From Streptomyces nanshensis (GTDB lineage: Bacteria > Actinomycetota > Actinomycetes > Streptomycetales > Streptomycetaceae), in contig NZ_LJGW01000377.1 of assembly GCF_001751255.1 (NCBI RefSeq), forward strand, positions 33,054 through 97,053: DNA of 64,000 nucleotides. The letters are read 5' to 3'. A program made the position numbers and the translations under genes. Below are positions 1 through 8,211 of this stretch, one piece after another (positions within the stretch are counted from its first letter, which is position 1; every line of letters begins with the position of its first letter). Below the pieces are notes generated by a model. It was not told the DNA's origin and searched no databases. It saw only the letters and a list, made by a program, of their open reading frames with translations.

Positions 1-1
1 G

Positions 2-640
2 CGAGCCGCTCCCGGTCGGCCGCTGCGGGTAGCGGTCGAGGGCCTGTGTCTGGCCGGGAAGTCCACGCTGGCGGCGGCCCTCGCGCTACGACTGGGCGCA
101 CGCCTGGTGCCCGAGTACGCCGACCTGGCACCCCTGCCGCCGTGGCCGCCCGCCGACGCCGCTGCCGCCCGCGCGGCCCTGGATCACCTCGCCTCCCTCG
201 AGCAGGGGCGGCAGCGCGCGGCCGGACGGCACCGCGTGGTGGTCTTCGACCGGTGCCCGCTGTCGCTGGCGGCCCACGAAGCCGGGATGCGCGCGCTGGG
301 CACCCCGGCCGACGTGAGGTACGCGGCTCGGCTTTTCACCGGGCATCGCGCACCGGATGCCGTGCTGCATCTGACGGTGCCTGAGCAGGCCGCCCGAGAG
401 CGTCTACGCGTCCGCGGTCCGCTGCCCGGCCACCTCATCGATCCGGCTGTACGGGCGGCGATGGCCGACTACTACACCGCGGCGCTCGCCCGCCTTCCCG
501 GCCGGGTGCTGCACCTGGACGCCACCCGCCGGCTTCCGCAGCTCCTGGACCGGGTGCTCGCCTTCCTGCACCACCTGCCCGGCCGGCCCGCCGAGCTCTG
601 GGCACTGCCGGCCTCCGAGAGCACCGGGAGGGCTGCGTGA
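2..640 (+). CDS. P-loop nucleotide kinase, thymidylate-kinase-like (5' partial)
   Basis: The frame is already open at the window edge, so the start lies upstream. Near the N-terminus there is a Walker A loop, GLCLAGKST, followed by a helix rich in Ala/Leu; further on come a conserved DRCPLS segment (an Asp-Arg pair as in the DRY/DRx motif of dNMP kinases) and a basic lid-like stretch around ARERLRVRGPLPG. This is the architecture of thymidylate or deoxynucleoside kinases, but the substrate cannot be read from sequence. The stop overlaps the GTG of the next gene (GTGA), so the two are translationally coupled. It leads a four-gene row with a sugar/aminoglycoside-type kinase, a methyltransferase and a HAD phosphatase. 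No gene symbol is justified. Confidence 0.75.
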   Translation, partial: RAAPGRPLRVAVEGLCLAGKSTLAAALALRLGARLVPEYADLAPLPPWPPADAAAARAALDHLASLEQGRQRAAGRHRVVVFDRCPLSLAAHEAGMRALGTPADVRYAARLFTGHRAPDAVLHLTVPEQAARERLRVRGPLPGHLIDPAVRAAMADYYTAALARLPGRVLHLDATRRLPQLLDRVLAFLHHLPGRPAELWALPASESTGRAA

Positions 641-1551
641 TCCCCGACGTCCCCGCGACCGAGGCGTCGCGCGCCGCCGTGCACGCCGATGCCGTGGCTC
701 GGGCACGCGTCTGCATGCCCGGCTTCACGCCCTCCGGCGACCTCCTGGCGACGGAGACGTCCCTGCTGGTGTCGGGGACCGCCGAGGGCCGGGCCGCCGT
801 CGCAAAGGTGCCCGTCGACCGGCGTCCGTTCTGGATTGCGCGCGCCCGGCACGAGATCGGCGTCTACCGCCTGCTGCGCAGCTCCCGCGCCCCGGTACCG
901 ATGCCGACGATGCTCGGCGCCGACGAGGTCAGCCCTGTCCTGGTCATCTCCCGTCTGCCGGGGGCTCCGCTCGCCCCGGAGCGGTACCCGCGTGCGGCGC
1001 TACCGACGGCATCCCTCGACGCACTGCTCGACACCCTGGAGGCCGTTCACCGCTGGGAGCCGGGCGGGGATTGGCCGGATGACAGCGACTTCCCCGCCCA
1101 GCTCGCCGCCCTCGGCCTCCTCACCCCGGCGCAACTGGCCACGGCCGCCCGGGTCTTCACCTTCGCCCGGCAGCGGCTTCCGTTACGTCTCGAATTCGGC
1201 GACGGGCACCCCGGCAACGTCCTCGCCGCGCTTGGCGGCGGCCAACTGGCCCTGGTGGACCTGGAGTTCCTGGCCCGTCGACTGCCCGGCTATGACCATG
1301 CCGTCCTCTGGGTTCTGCTCGGGGATCACCCGGCTCACCGGGACACCGTCCTCATCTCCGTCGACGGCACGGACGCGGCGTGGGCCGCGTTCTGGGTCGC
1401 CGCCGCGCTCTACGCCGGACGCGAGCTCGTCTCCCACCAGCGGTGGGCGCCCGACCAGGCACGGCGAAACCGCATCCCGAGGCTGCGCGCGGACCTCGAC
1501 TACGCCATGGGCCAGCTCCACACCCTCGACACGGAAGGCCGCATCCGATGA
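637..1551 (+). CDS. aminoglycoside phosphotransferase (APH)-family kinase
   Basis: 304 aa. The catalytic loop reads EFGDGHPGN, a variant of the APH/choline kinase HGDxxxxN loop in which the usual His is Phe or shifted, and it is followed by LALVDLEF, matching the metal-binding IDxE/D strand. The N-terminal half has the beta-rich ATP-binding lobe (LVSGTAEGRAAVAKVP, then a VLVISRLPG hinge). The family phosphorylates small hydroxylated molecules or aminoglycosides; the substrate here is unknown. The start GTG overlaps the previous stop (GTGA) and its own stop overlaps the next ATG (ATGA), so the gene is locked into an operon. It does not have to be a resistance gene; many actinobacterial members are metabolic kinases. 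Confidence 0.8.
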   Translation: MIPDVPATEASRAAVHADAVARARVCMPGFTPSGDLLATETSLLVSGTAEGRAAVAKVPVDRRPFWIARARHEIGVYRLLRSSRAPVPMPTMLGADEVSPVLVISRLPGAPLAPERYPRAALPTASLDALLDTLEAVHRWEPGGDWPDDSDFPAQLAALGLLTPAQLATAARVFTFARQRLPLRLEFGDGHPGNVLAALGGGQLALVDLEFLARRLPGYDHAVLWVLLGDHPAHRDTVLISVDGTDAAWAAFWVAAALYAGRELVSHQRWAPDQARRNRIPRLRADLDYAMGQLHTLDTEGRIR

Positions 1552-2177
1552 CGCAACCCGCCACTACCCTGCCGGCCACGCCCGTCAGCAGCTTCTACGG
1601 CTACGACCGCGGCACCCCCATCGACCGGCACTACATCCGGCAATTCCTCGCCGAGCACGCGCACCTCATCCGCGGCCACGCCGCCGAGATCAAAGACGAC
1701 ACCTACGTGCGCACCCTTGGCACCGGCGTAAGCACCACCGTCATCGACATCGATCCTGCCAACGAGAGCGCCACGCTGCACGCCGACCTCACTGCACCCG
1801 GCGCCCTGCCCGAGGCGACGTTCGACGTGGTCGTGCTCACCCACACCCTGCAGCTCCTTGCCGCCCCCGGGACCGCGCTGGCCAACTGCTACCGCGCGCT
1901 CGTCCCTGGCGGTGCGCTGCTGCTGACTGCCCCCACCGTCGGCCAGCTCTCCCTGACCACCCCTGGCAGCGACTACTGGCGTCTCACCCCGCCCGGCCTG
2001 GTGCGCCTGCTGTCCGGCTGGGAGGGCGAGGTGACGGTGAACGGTGCAGGCAACCTCACCGCCTGCCTGGCCATGCTCCTGGGCCACGCGGCCGAAGAAC
2101 TCGCCCCTGGCGCCCTGGACCACGACGACCCGGGATATCCCCTGATCTCGTGTGCCCTCGCGACGAAGCCCCGCTGA
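1548..2177 (+). CDS. class I SAM-dependent methyltransferase-like protein
   Basis: 209 aa, with the start chosen at the ATG that overlaps the preceding stop (ATGA). A longer open frame upstream exists but lies inside the kinase gene. VIDIDPANESATLHADL matches the end of beta-2 and the acidic loop of a Rossmann methyltransferase, ATFDVVVLTHTLQLL matches motif II/beta-4, and ALVPGGALLLTAPTV matches the post-beta-5 motif of Methyltransf_11 proteins. The glycine-rich motif I is weak (TLGTGVST). The usual GxGxG is not evident, so cofactor binding may be altered. Its place between two kinases and a phosphatase suggests a small-molecule modification pathway. Confidence 0.75.
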   Translation: MTQPATTLPATPVSSFYGYDRGTPIDRHYIRQFLAEHAHLIRGHAAEIKDDTYVRTLGTGVSTTVIDIDPANESATLHADLTAPGALPEATFDVVVLTHTLQLLAAPGTALANCYRALVPGGALLLTAPTVGQLSLTTPGSDYWRLTPPGLVRLLSGWEGEVTVNGAGNLTACLAMLLGHAAEELAPGALDHDDPGYPLISCALATKPR

Positions 2178-2213
2178 ACCGCTCCACCCACTGCTCGGGA
2201 AGGACTCCAGCGC

Positions 2214-2906
2214 ATGCCTCACATGACTCTGCCGGAACAGCGATCCGGGGCCGCGGCCGTCGTCTTCGACTGCGATGGACTCCTGGTCAACACCCAAGGC
2301 GCGTGGGACCGCGCCTACGCGGCCCTCTTCGCTCACTACGGGCGCCGCCTGGCCCCTTCGGACCGGCGCGGTCTCGTCGGCCTCCAGCTCGTTCCCCTCG
2401 GCCGCCGCCTTGCCGAGCTCCTCGGCCGTCCCGCCGAGCCGCACGTTCTCGGGCAGCAGCTCTACGATCTCGTCCAGACCAACCTGGGCGCCGGGCACGC
2501 CCCGATGCCCGGCGCCGTCGACCTCGTCCACGCACTCGCGGGGACGCGGCCGCTGGCCGTCGCCTCCAACACCCCCGCACCGATCGTCCGCGCCTACCTG
2601 GAGCCGCACTTCGACCTCGCGGCTTTCGACGCGATCCACGGCAGCGACACCGCCTCCCGGCCCAAGCCGGCCCCCGACGTGTACCTCGATGCCTGCGCGG
2701 CGGTCGGCGCGGACCCTCAGCGCGCGGTCGCGCTTGAGGACTCGCCCACCGGAGCTGCTGCCGCCCTCGCTGCCGGCCTGTACCTCGTCGGTGTCCCCTC
2801 CGCCCCCGACCTTCACTTCCACGCCCATCTCCACGTGCCCGACCTGACGGCACCCGAGCTGTGGGAGCTCCTCAGCATCCGGTCCAGCCCTGCTCGAACC
2901 GCGTGA
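2214..2906 (+). CDS. HAD-superfamily phosphatase, subfamily IA (phosphoglucomutase/phosphatase type)
   Basis: 230 aa. HAD motif I is VFDCDGLLVNT with the nucleophile and acid Asp pair. Motif II is ASNTP, motif III is the Lys in SRPKPAPDVY, and motif IV is LEDSPTGAAAALAAG. All four catalytic motifs are present, so the enzyme should be active. The cap insertion after motif I is helical and of the subfamily IA size. The gene follows the methyltransferase after 36 bases and is the last gene of the operon; after it comes more than 1 kb without a convincing gene. The substrate is probably a phosphorylated metabolite, possibly one made by the neighbouring kinases (inference). Confidence 0.88.
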   Translation: MPHMTLPEQRSGAAAVVFDCDGLLVNTQGAWDRAYAALFAHYGRRLAPSDRRGLVGLQLVPLGRRLAELLGRPAEPHVLGQQLYDLVQTNLGAGHAPMPGAVDLVHALAGTRPLAVASNTPAPIVRAYLEPHFDLAAFDAIHGSDTASRPKPAPDVYLDACAAVGADPQRAVALEDSPTGAAAALAAGLYLVGVPSAPDLHFHAHLHVPDLTAPELWELLSIRSSPARTA

Positions 2907-4103
2907 CGGTGCCGGCCAGGGCGAGCGATCAACGCCTTCGTGAAGGGGGCCCCTGCGCGAGCGTCCGACGCTGTGAGCACGGCTGCTGATGCCGCAGCAG
3001 CTCACCTGCTCAAGGTGCCCCTTGACGGCGCACGGCTCGGCCGGATCGGCGGGCAGACGCTCGTGGCAGATGCGTACCGGTGCCAGCCGCGGGTTCTCGT
3101 ATCGCTGTGGGACGTGCGCGCGCTGCAAGTGCACGCCGCGGCCTTCCGACGTGGATGGGGCATCGCGGTAGGTGTGACCTGCCACGGAGTCGGATGGGTC
3201 TGGCCGTGTACGGGGTTCGGCGTCGATGAACACGAAGTTCTCGGCCGGGAGGTGATCTACCGTCACGCTCCGCGGGGCATCGGACACGCCTGGCGCCGAT
3301 GGCGTGTGTGCGTCGTCGAAGGCTGCGAAGTGAGCCATCCCCCGCGGAGCCGCGCCATCTTCAGAGACGAAGGACGTCATGCACCACGGGCCCAACCAGA
3401 CGGGCGAGCCACGATCCGGTGAACGTGAGGCGGAAGGCCAGGTCTTCGTGCTCTTCCGTCGTGTACGCAGAGGGAGGGGAACCGTCCACGTCAGTGTCCA
3501 TAGAGAGGGATGTACCAAGAAGCCGAAGGTCGGGCAGCGGCGTAGCGACGGCACGGCCTGGAAGGCTTCGGGTTTGTGCACCCGGCAGGATGCGTACGCA
3601 GCCCTCGACATCCTGGCGATGCTGAGTGGCGTAGAGTTCGGCATCTTCTGCCGCTCGTGCGGGGGTTTGCGGCTGTGGTGGGGCCGCTGAGGGCAACAAC
3701 GTCCGCGACGGGGCTGTCTGGGCGCACGGGCCCGGATCCAGCGTGACGCGGATGCAGATTGGAGTCCGCGGAACCTCGGCCTTGGCAACCAGACGAGGGG
3801 ACGTGACAGGACCGCGCGGAGCGCGAGCCGTGACGGCGGGACCGCGACGCCTCTGTGACAGCGGCCGACACCTGCCGATACGGGGTTCATGCGGCAGCCC
3901 CGGGGGCGAACACTCCACCGGTGTCACCTGGGTTCGAGGCCACCAGCACCGCGCTGCGCTCGCCGGTGCCTCCGACCGCAGGCAGCTGGCGGGCTCGGAC
4001 CTGGCGCACTTCCGGTCCGAGCGGGAGATGTCTCCCCAGCCCGCACCCCGAGGAAGACGCGCTGCAGTCTGACGTGGTGGGCCTTGTTCAGCCGCCGCGG
4101 TCC
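2907..4103. other. gene-poor stretch with possible decayed coding fragments
   Basis: No open frame here has both a good start and protein-like composition. The best candidate is 3379-3690 on the plus strand, 103 aa, preceded by GAAGGA, but it resembles no family. On the minus strand about 3360-3510 and 2990-3340 have short protein-like runs (for example FRLTFTGSWLARLVGPVV) without a ribosome-binding site and in changing frames. This fits a decayed region next to the insertion sequence that starts at 4675. Confidence 0.35.
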
Positions 4104-4472
4104 CTAGAGGCTCTCGACAACTGCCCTGGCATCGGCGATCGGCACATCGGGCACTTGCTTGCGCAGAGCCCGGATGGCGTGCACGAGCCCATTGCTGTCT
4201 CGGACGGCGCGGATCGCCGCACTGTCCAGGTGTTGCACCAGCGCATCTCGATTCGGGTACGCGCGCTCGTACCGCTCTCTGCGCTGGCGCTTCGTCATAC
4301 TGCTCACGACCAGGCCCAGAGGGACGGCAAGCCAGCAAGCGCCGAGGGCGACCAGGATCAGCACGAACCCGGCATCCGCCATGCGGTAGTACGACAGGAG
4401 AGGACCCAGCGTCGAGGCGAGCAGGGTCACGGCAACAGCCGACGAGAAGAGAATGCGCAGCACAGGAAGCAT
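4104..4472 (-). CDS. small two-helix membrane protein
   Basis: 122 aa from ATG at 4472. A longer frame back to 4592 is open, but its extra residues look non-coding. Two hydrophobic helices follow directly (about residues 3-25 and 33-58), then a strongly basic turn TKRQRRERYERAYPN and a soluble C-terminal half of about 60 residues. No family is recognised. There is no strong Shine-Dalgarno sequence. The insertion sequence at 4675 lies just upstream and may have cut it from its original promoter. Confidence 0.55.
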   Translation of the reverse strand: MLPVLRILFSSAVAVTLLASTLGPLLSYYRMADAGFVLILVALGACWLAVPLGLVVSSMTKRQRRERYERAYPNRDALVQHLDSAAIRAVRDSNGLVHAIRALRKQVPDVPIADARAVVESL

Positions 4473-4692
4473 CGGGCGCAGAACCCTAACAGCCACGGAT
4501 CGGTCGAGCTGACGCGCGGCCAGGCACGCCTTCGAACACAGCCCCGCCGCGGCAGCGGTGCGGCAGAAGCGAATGCGGCACCCCGGTGCCACTTTGCCGC
4601 GATGACCGTGCTTCCGGAGGTGTTCAACTGATTCCTGGCTCGCGCTGGCCAGGATTTCAGTCGACGCCTTCCGCTAGGGCGTGTCCGCAAAG

Positions 4693-5352
4693 TCATGTGG
4701 CGAGCCAGAGTTGCAGGCAGGCGAGGGTGACCATGGCCTGGTAGTGGCGGGCGAGTTTGTCGTAGCGGGTGGCGAGGGCCTTGTACTGCTTGAGGCGGTT
4801 GAAGCAGCGTTCGACGACGTTGCGGCGGCGGTAGACGCTCCGGTCGAGGGTGCATCGAGGTTCACCGCGGCGGCGGCGTCCGGCGATCTGGTCGGAGCGT
4901 TCGGGGATGGTGCAGGCGATACCGCGTCGTCGTAGGTAGGCGCGGATGCTTCGGGCCGAGTAGCCCTTGTCCGCCACCAGCCGTACCGGTCGGGTCCTTG
5001 GACGTCCCGGCCCTGGCCGTGCCACGCGGATCTGCTCCAGCACGGCCTGCAGTTGGGTGCAGTCGTTCTGGTTGCCGCCGGTCAGCGTGAAACTGAGCGG
5101 CAGTCCGCGTCCGTCGCAGGCGAGGTGGATTTTGGACGTCAGTCCGCCGCGGGAACGTCCGAGCGCCTGGCAGTGCCCCCTTTCCGGGCGCCGGCGGCGT
5201 GCTGGTGGGCGCGCACGGTGGTGGAGTCGATGCACACGATCGACCAGTCCACCGTGCCGAGGGCGTCCGAGTGCTGCTGGACCCGGGCGAGTATCCGATC
5301 CCAGGTCCCATCCGCTGACCAGCGACGGAAGCGTTCGTAGACGGTCTTCCAC
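4693..5352 (-). CDS. IS5-family transposase, C-terminal frame (orfB)
   Basis: This frame is translated after a -1 frameshift from orfA; only the part downstream of the A3G5 run at 5176-5183 is meaningful (from about LGRSRGGLTSKIHLACDG). It carries the second catalytic Asp in LVADKGYSA and the Glu in VVERCFNRLKQYKALATRYD, completing the DDE triad. The stop lies inside the left inverted repeat. It is unlikely to be made alone, because the residues upstream of the shift site are not protein-like. Confidence 0.85.
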   Translation of the reverse strand: MEDRLRTLPSLVSGWDLGSDTRPGPAALGRPRHGGLVDRVHRLHHRARPPARRRRPERGHCQALGRSRGGLTSKIHLACDGRGLPLSFTLTGGNQNDCTQLQAVLEQIRVARPGPGRPRTRPVRLVADKGYSARSIRAYLRRRGIACTIPERSDQIAGRRRRGEPRCTLDRSVYRRRNVVERCFNRLKQYKALATRYDKLARHYQAMVTLACLQLWLAT

Positions 5353-5525
5353 GGCCCGTATCGCTCGGGCAGGTCCCGCCAGACCGCTCCGGTCGACAGC
5401 TTCCAGAGGATCCCATTGATCACCTGACGTCTGTCCCGCACCGGGCGGCCCATCCGGGAAGTCGGCAGCAGCGGCTCGATCCGCTCCCAGGCTTGATCAG
5501 TCAGCTCATGACGACGAGGCACCAC
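5139..5525 (-). CDS. IS5-family transposase, N-terminal frame (orfA)
   Basis: 128 aa. The start is one of two tandem GTG codons at 5525/5522, just inside the right inverted repeat. The product begins VVPRRHELTDQAWERIEPLL, the usual DUF4096-type head of these transposases, and carries the first catalytic Asp in CIDSTTVRAH. Its last part runs over an A3G5 run (complement of 5176-5183), where a -1 slip joins it to the second frame. The fused product would have all DDE residues. Confidence 0.88.
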   Translation of the reverse strand: MVPRRHELTDQAWERIEPLLPTSRMGRPVRDRRQVINGILWKLSTGAVWRDLPERYGPWKTVYERFRRWSADGTWDRILARVQQHSDALGTVDWSIVCIDSTTVRAHQHAAGARKGGTARRSDVPAAD

Positions 5526-5759
5526 AACTAACCAACGCCAACACCAACTTTGCGGACACGCCCTAGGACCGTCGGCTGGATAGTCGGCGGGCTCGCCCAA
5601 TGCCTGCTCGTCTAAGCTTCGGCCGTGATACCGGGAGGACAGGCTTGCCTGGTCGTCCCGGCGTTGTGGCGCTCGGGCACTGTTTTCTCCGGCGTCGGCC
5701 GCCTCTGCGAGCGCCGAGCAGCAGGCAACTGCCAGGCCCCCGCCCTGAGTTGGGCCACG

Positions 5760-7187
5760 ATGCTCACAGAGGGCATCATCAAGGGCATGCGGCAGGAGGC
5801 ACGGATCAGTGGCAATGTCGAACTGACGGCTGCCGTCGCGGAATCCGGCACCTCTTACACTGCTCTGGCTCGCCGCGTCAACGAACTCGCTGCGCGTCAA
5901 GGGGTGTTACTGCGCTACGACAGCGGGTCGGTGACTCGCTGGCTCCAGGGGAAGCAGCCGCGCGGGCGAGCGGCTGAGTTCATCACCGAAGCGCTCAGCG
6001 AGAAGTTGGGGCGCCCGATCAGCCCCGCTGATCTCTTCGGCAAGGACACATCGCAAACCGCGGCCTCGCAGGCCCTGGTCTGGCGTGAGGACGTCGCAGA
6101 AGCACTGCGCATCATGGCCGAACTCGGCTCACGGGACGTATCACGCCGCAGCGTCCTTGGAGCCGCCCCGTTCGTCACCGGAGCCCTTGTGGACCCGCAG
6201 CGGCGGTGGCTGCTGTGGCTGACAGAGCTGGACGAGGACCTGCCGTCGCGACTTGCTACCGCGAGCGCGGGCGGGGTGGTTGAGGCTGTGCACAACACGA
6301 TTCGGTCCTTCGACGGAATCGACAACCGCTCAGGAGGCACCCACATCCGCTTCGCCGTCATCGACTATCTGACCCACCAGGTCGTGCCGTTGGTACGGCG
6401 CGGTGGCCAGTCGGAGGAGGAGCGGCGGGAGTTGTTCACGGCCACGGCGAGGCTGGCGGCGATGGCGGGCTGGAGCAGCTACGACGCAGGCGAGCACGGG
6501 CGGGCGCAGGTCTACATGCAGCACAGCCTGCGGCTATGCCAGGAAGGCGGGGACCGCGTACTCGGCGGACAGATCTGGGCTGGGTTGTCACACCTCTACA
6601 CCAGCCTCGGCCACCCCGGCGAGGGGGTACACCATGCCCGCACCGGACTGGCCACCGCCAAGCGCTCCGGCAGCCACCTGGGGTTGATGCGGCTGCATCT
6701 GATGGCCGCCCGCGGGTACGCGGCCCAGGGCGATACACGCAGCGCGCATGCTGCGCTGCATGCGGCCGAGAAGGCGCACGCCAAAAGTCCCGGACCGGAG
6801 GACCAATCGCCGTGGGTGCGGTACCTGGACTACCACTACTTCCAGGCCGAAGCCGCCGCGGTCTGGCGCGACTTGGGCGACGGGCGCCAGGCTGAGGAGA
6901 TGGCCGCGGACTCGGTGAGGCACACCGACCATCGTGGCCGTCGACAGACGATCGGACAGTCGGTCCTGGCCACCGCCCACCTCCAGCAAGGCGACCTCGA
7001 TGCCGCACTCGCCAGCGCCTCTATCGCGTTGGAGCGCTTAGGCTCTGGGGCCGTCGCGTCCCAGCGCGCGGTCCAGGCCCTGCGGGACTTCCGCGCCCGG
7101 CTGGAACCGCTGGAGGGGGAGGAGACGGTGCGGGCCTTCGTCGCAACCTCCCGCCCCGTCCTCGATGCGCCTGATCCGCCGGTCTAG
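5760..7187 (+). CDS. HTH transcriptional regulator with TPR-like C-terminal domain
   Basis: 475 aa from ATG at 5760; ATG at 5787 is an alternative start. Residues about 10-85 form an HTH fold (TSYTALARRVNELAARQG, then SVTRWLQGKQPRG), as in the Streptomyces regulators that join an XRE-like domain to tetratricopeptide repeats. The rest is a long alpha solenoid with repeated A/L-rich helical pairs between residues 210 and 450. These proteins usually control a neighbouring gene, and the convergent SDR gene overlaps its 3' end by four bases. The inserted IS ends 195 bases upstream and may supply or disturb its promoter. Confidence 0.8.
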   Translation: MLTEGIIKGMRQEARISGNVELTAAVAESGTSYTALARRVNELAARQGVLLRYDSGSVTRWLQGKQPRGRAAEFITEALSEKLGRPISPADLFGKDTSQTAASQALVWREDVAEALRIMAELGSRDVSRRSVLGAAPFVTGALVDPQRRWLLWLTELDEDLPSRLATASAGGVVEAVHNTIRSFDGIDNRSGGTHIRFAVIDYLTHQVVPLVRRGGQSEEERRELFTATARLAAMAGWSSYDAGEHGRAQVYMQHSLRLCQEGGDRVLGGQIWAGLSHLYTSLGHPGEGVHHARTGLATAKRSGSHLGLMRLHLMAARGYAAQGDTRSAHAALHAAEKAHAKSPGPEDQSPWVRYLDYHYFQAEAAAVWRDLGDGRQAEEMAADSVRHTDHRGRRQTIGQSVLATAHLQQGDLDAALASASIALERLGSGAVASQRAVQALRDFRARLEPLEGEETVRAFVATSRPVLDAPDPPV

Positions 7188-7945
7188 TACCCAAACGGTG
7201 TCGGGGCGTTCTGCGCCCTGTCCACGGGGATGTTGGCCCCTGAGATCCCGCTCGATCTGTCACTGAGCAGGAAGACGATCACCTCCGCCACCTCCTGCGG
7301 CTGGATGAGGCGACCGCCGGGGAACTCGCGTGTGAACGCGGCGAATTCTTCCGGCTGCTCGGTACGCATCCCGTCCCAGCGCTTGCCGGGAACCAGCGTG
7401 GAACCAGGAGAAACGGCGTTGACGCGGGTTCCGTCCCGACCGAGCTCCCGCGCCAGCGTGGCCGCCATGCTGATCTGCGCCGCCTTCGCCGCGCCGTACT
7501 GTGCCTGCGGGCCTGGTTTCCAGCCGGAGATGGAGGCCACCAGGACCGCCGAGCCGCCGCCGGCCGCCCGAAGATGCGCCGCGGCCGCGCCCAGCAGACG
7601 AGCGCTGTAGCCGGTGTTGGCTTCAAACGTGGCGGTCCACTGCGCTCGGCTCGCCTCCTCGATTCCCCCGCCGCTTCCGCCTCCGGCGCACGCCACCACG
7701 CCATCCAATCCGCCCAGGCGTTCGACGGCTTCTTCCGTGAAGTCTTCGACAGCGTCTGGAATGGTCACATCGACACTCCGCGCGAAGACTTCGCCGTCCC
7801 GGGCGGCGGCCTCCACATCGCGCTTGCGGCGCCCGCACAGCGCCACCGCACACCCCTCGCGCAGGAGCAGCTCGACCGTCGCACCGCCGATGCCACGCGT
7901 TCCGCCCGCGACGAGGATCCGTCGTCCCGCCAAGCCCCAGCTCAT
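7184..7945 (-). CDS. short-chain dehydrogenase/reductase (SDR)
   Basis: 253 aa, full length for a classical SDR. The NAD(P)-binding motif is GGTRGIG at residues 15-21, the catalytic Ser lies in LVASISGW, and the Tyr-Lys pair is YGAAKAA. The usual NNAG is altered to ACAGGGSGG. An Arg-rich stretch after beta-2 (CGRRKRD) suggests NADPH preference. Its 3' end overlaps the convergent regulator gene by four bases. The substrate is unknown. The start at 7945 fits the family N-terminus. Confidence 0.9.
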   Translation of the reverse strand: MSWGLAGRRILVAGGTRGIGGATVELLLREGCAVALCGRRKRDVEAAARDGEVFARSVDVTIPDAVEDFTEEAVERLGGLDGVVACAGGGSGGGIEEASRAQWTATFEANTGYSARLLGAAAAHLRAAGGGSAVLVASISGWKPGPQAQYGAAKAAQISMAATLARELGRDGTRVNAVSPGSTLVPGKRWDGMRTEQPEEFAAFTREFPGGRLIQPQEVAEVIVFLLSDRSSGISGANIPVDRAQNAPTPFGY

Positions 7946-8211
7946 CCGTCACCTCTCCGTGCGTACAGCATGCGTACAGCAAGACAGTGCCTGTGCCCTC
8001 TCCCGTTCCTGGCCGAGGTGAGGTTCCCTGGTCACGCCGCCGCACGCACGCACAGAGCGAGAGGCAAGGCACGCGGACCGCTGCGGGCAATGCGTGCGGC
8101 GGCACCTGCGCAGCCGCAGACCCGACCCGCTCACGGTCGAAGGGACGCTGCCCGCGGCGCGAAGCAGCACCGTGCACCCGCAGATGCACTTGACGCGATC
8201 GAAGGGACTCC

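Larger units (their letters stand above)
4675..5565. mobile_element. IS5-family insertion sequence (IS427-like group)
   Basis: Perfect 19-bp terminal inverted repeats TAGGGCGTGTCCGCAAAGT at 4675-4693 and 5547-5565, including a TA at each outer end that looks like the 2-bp target duplication. Between them is a transposase in two overlapping minus-strand frames, the normal arrangement of the IS427 group of IS5. About 890 bp in length. Ends and transposase both look intact, so the element may still be mobile. Confidence 0.9.

Noticed and set aside
637-1551. Aminoglycoside resistance gene
   Set aside because: The catalytic loop is divergent (FGDGHPGN) and the neighbours are metabolic, so resistance cannot be claimed.
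3379-3690. Possible 103-aa gene with GAAGGA before its ATG
   Set aside because: Composition is ambiguous and opposite-strand frames are about as protein-like; kept only as a candidate in the region note.
1500-3890. Very long minus-strand open frame (796 codons)
   Set aside because: It lies over four clearly coding plus-strand genes and its translation is Arg/Gly/Val-rich shadow sequence typical of high-GC DNA.
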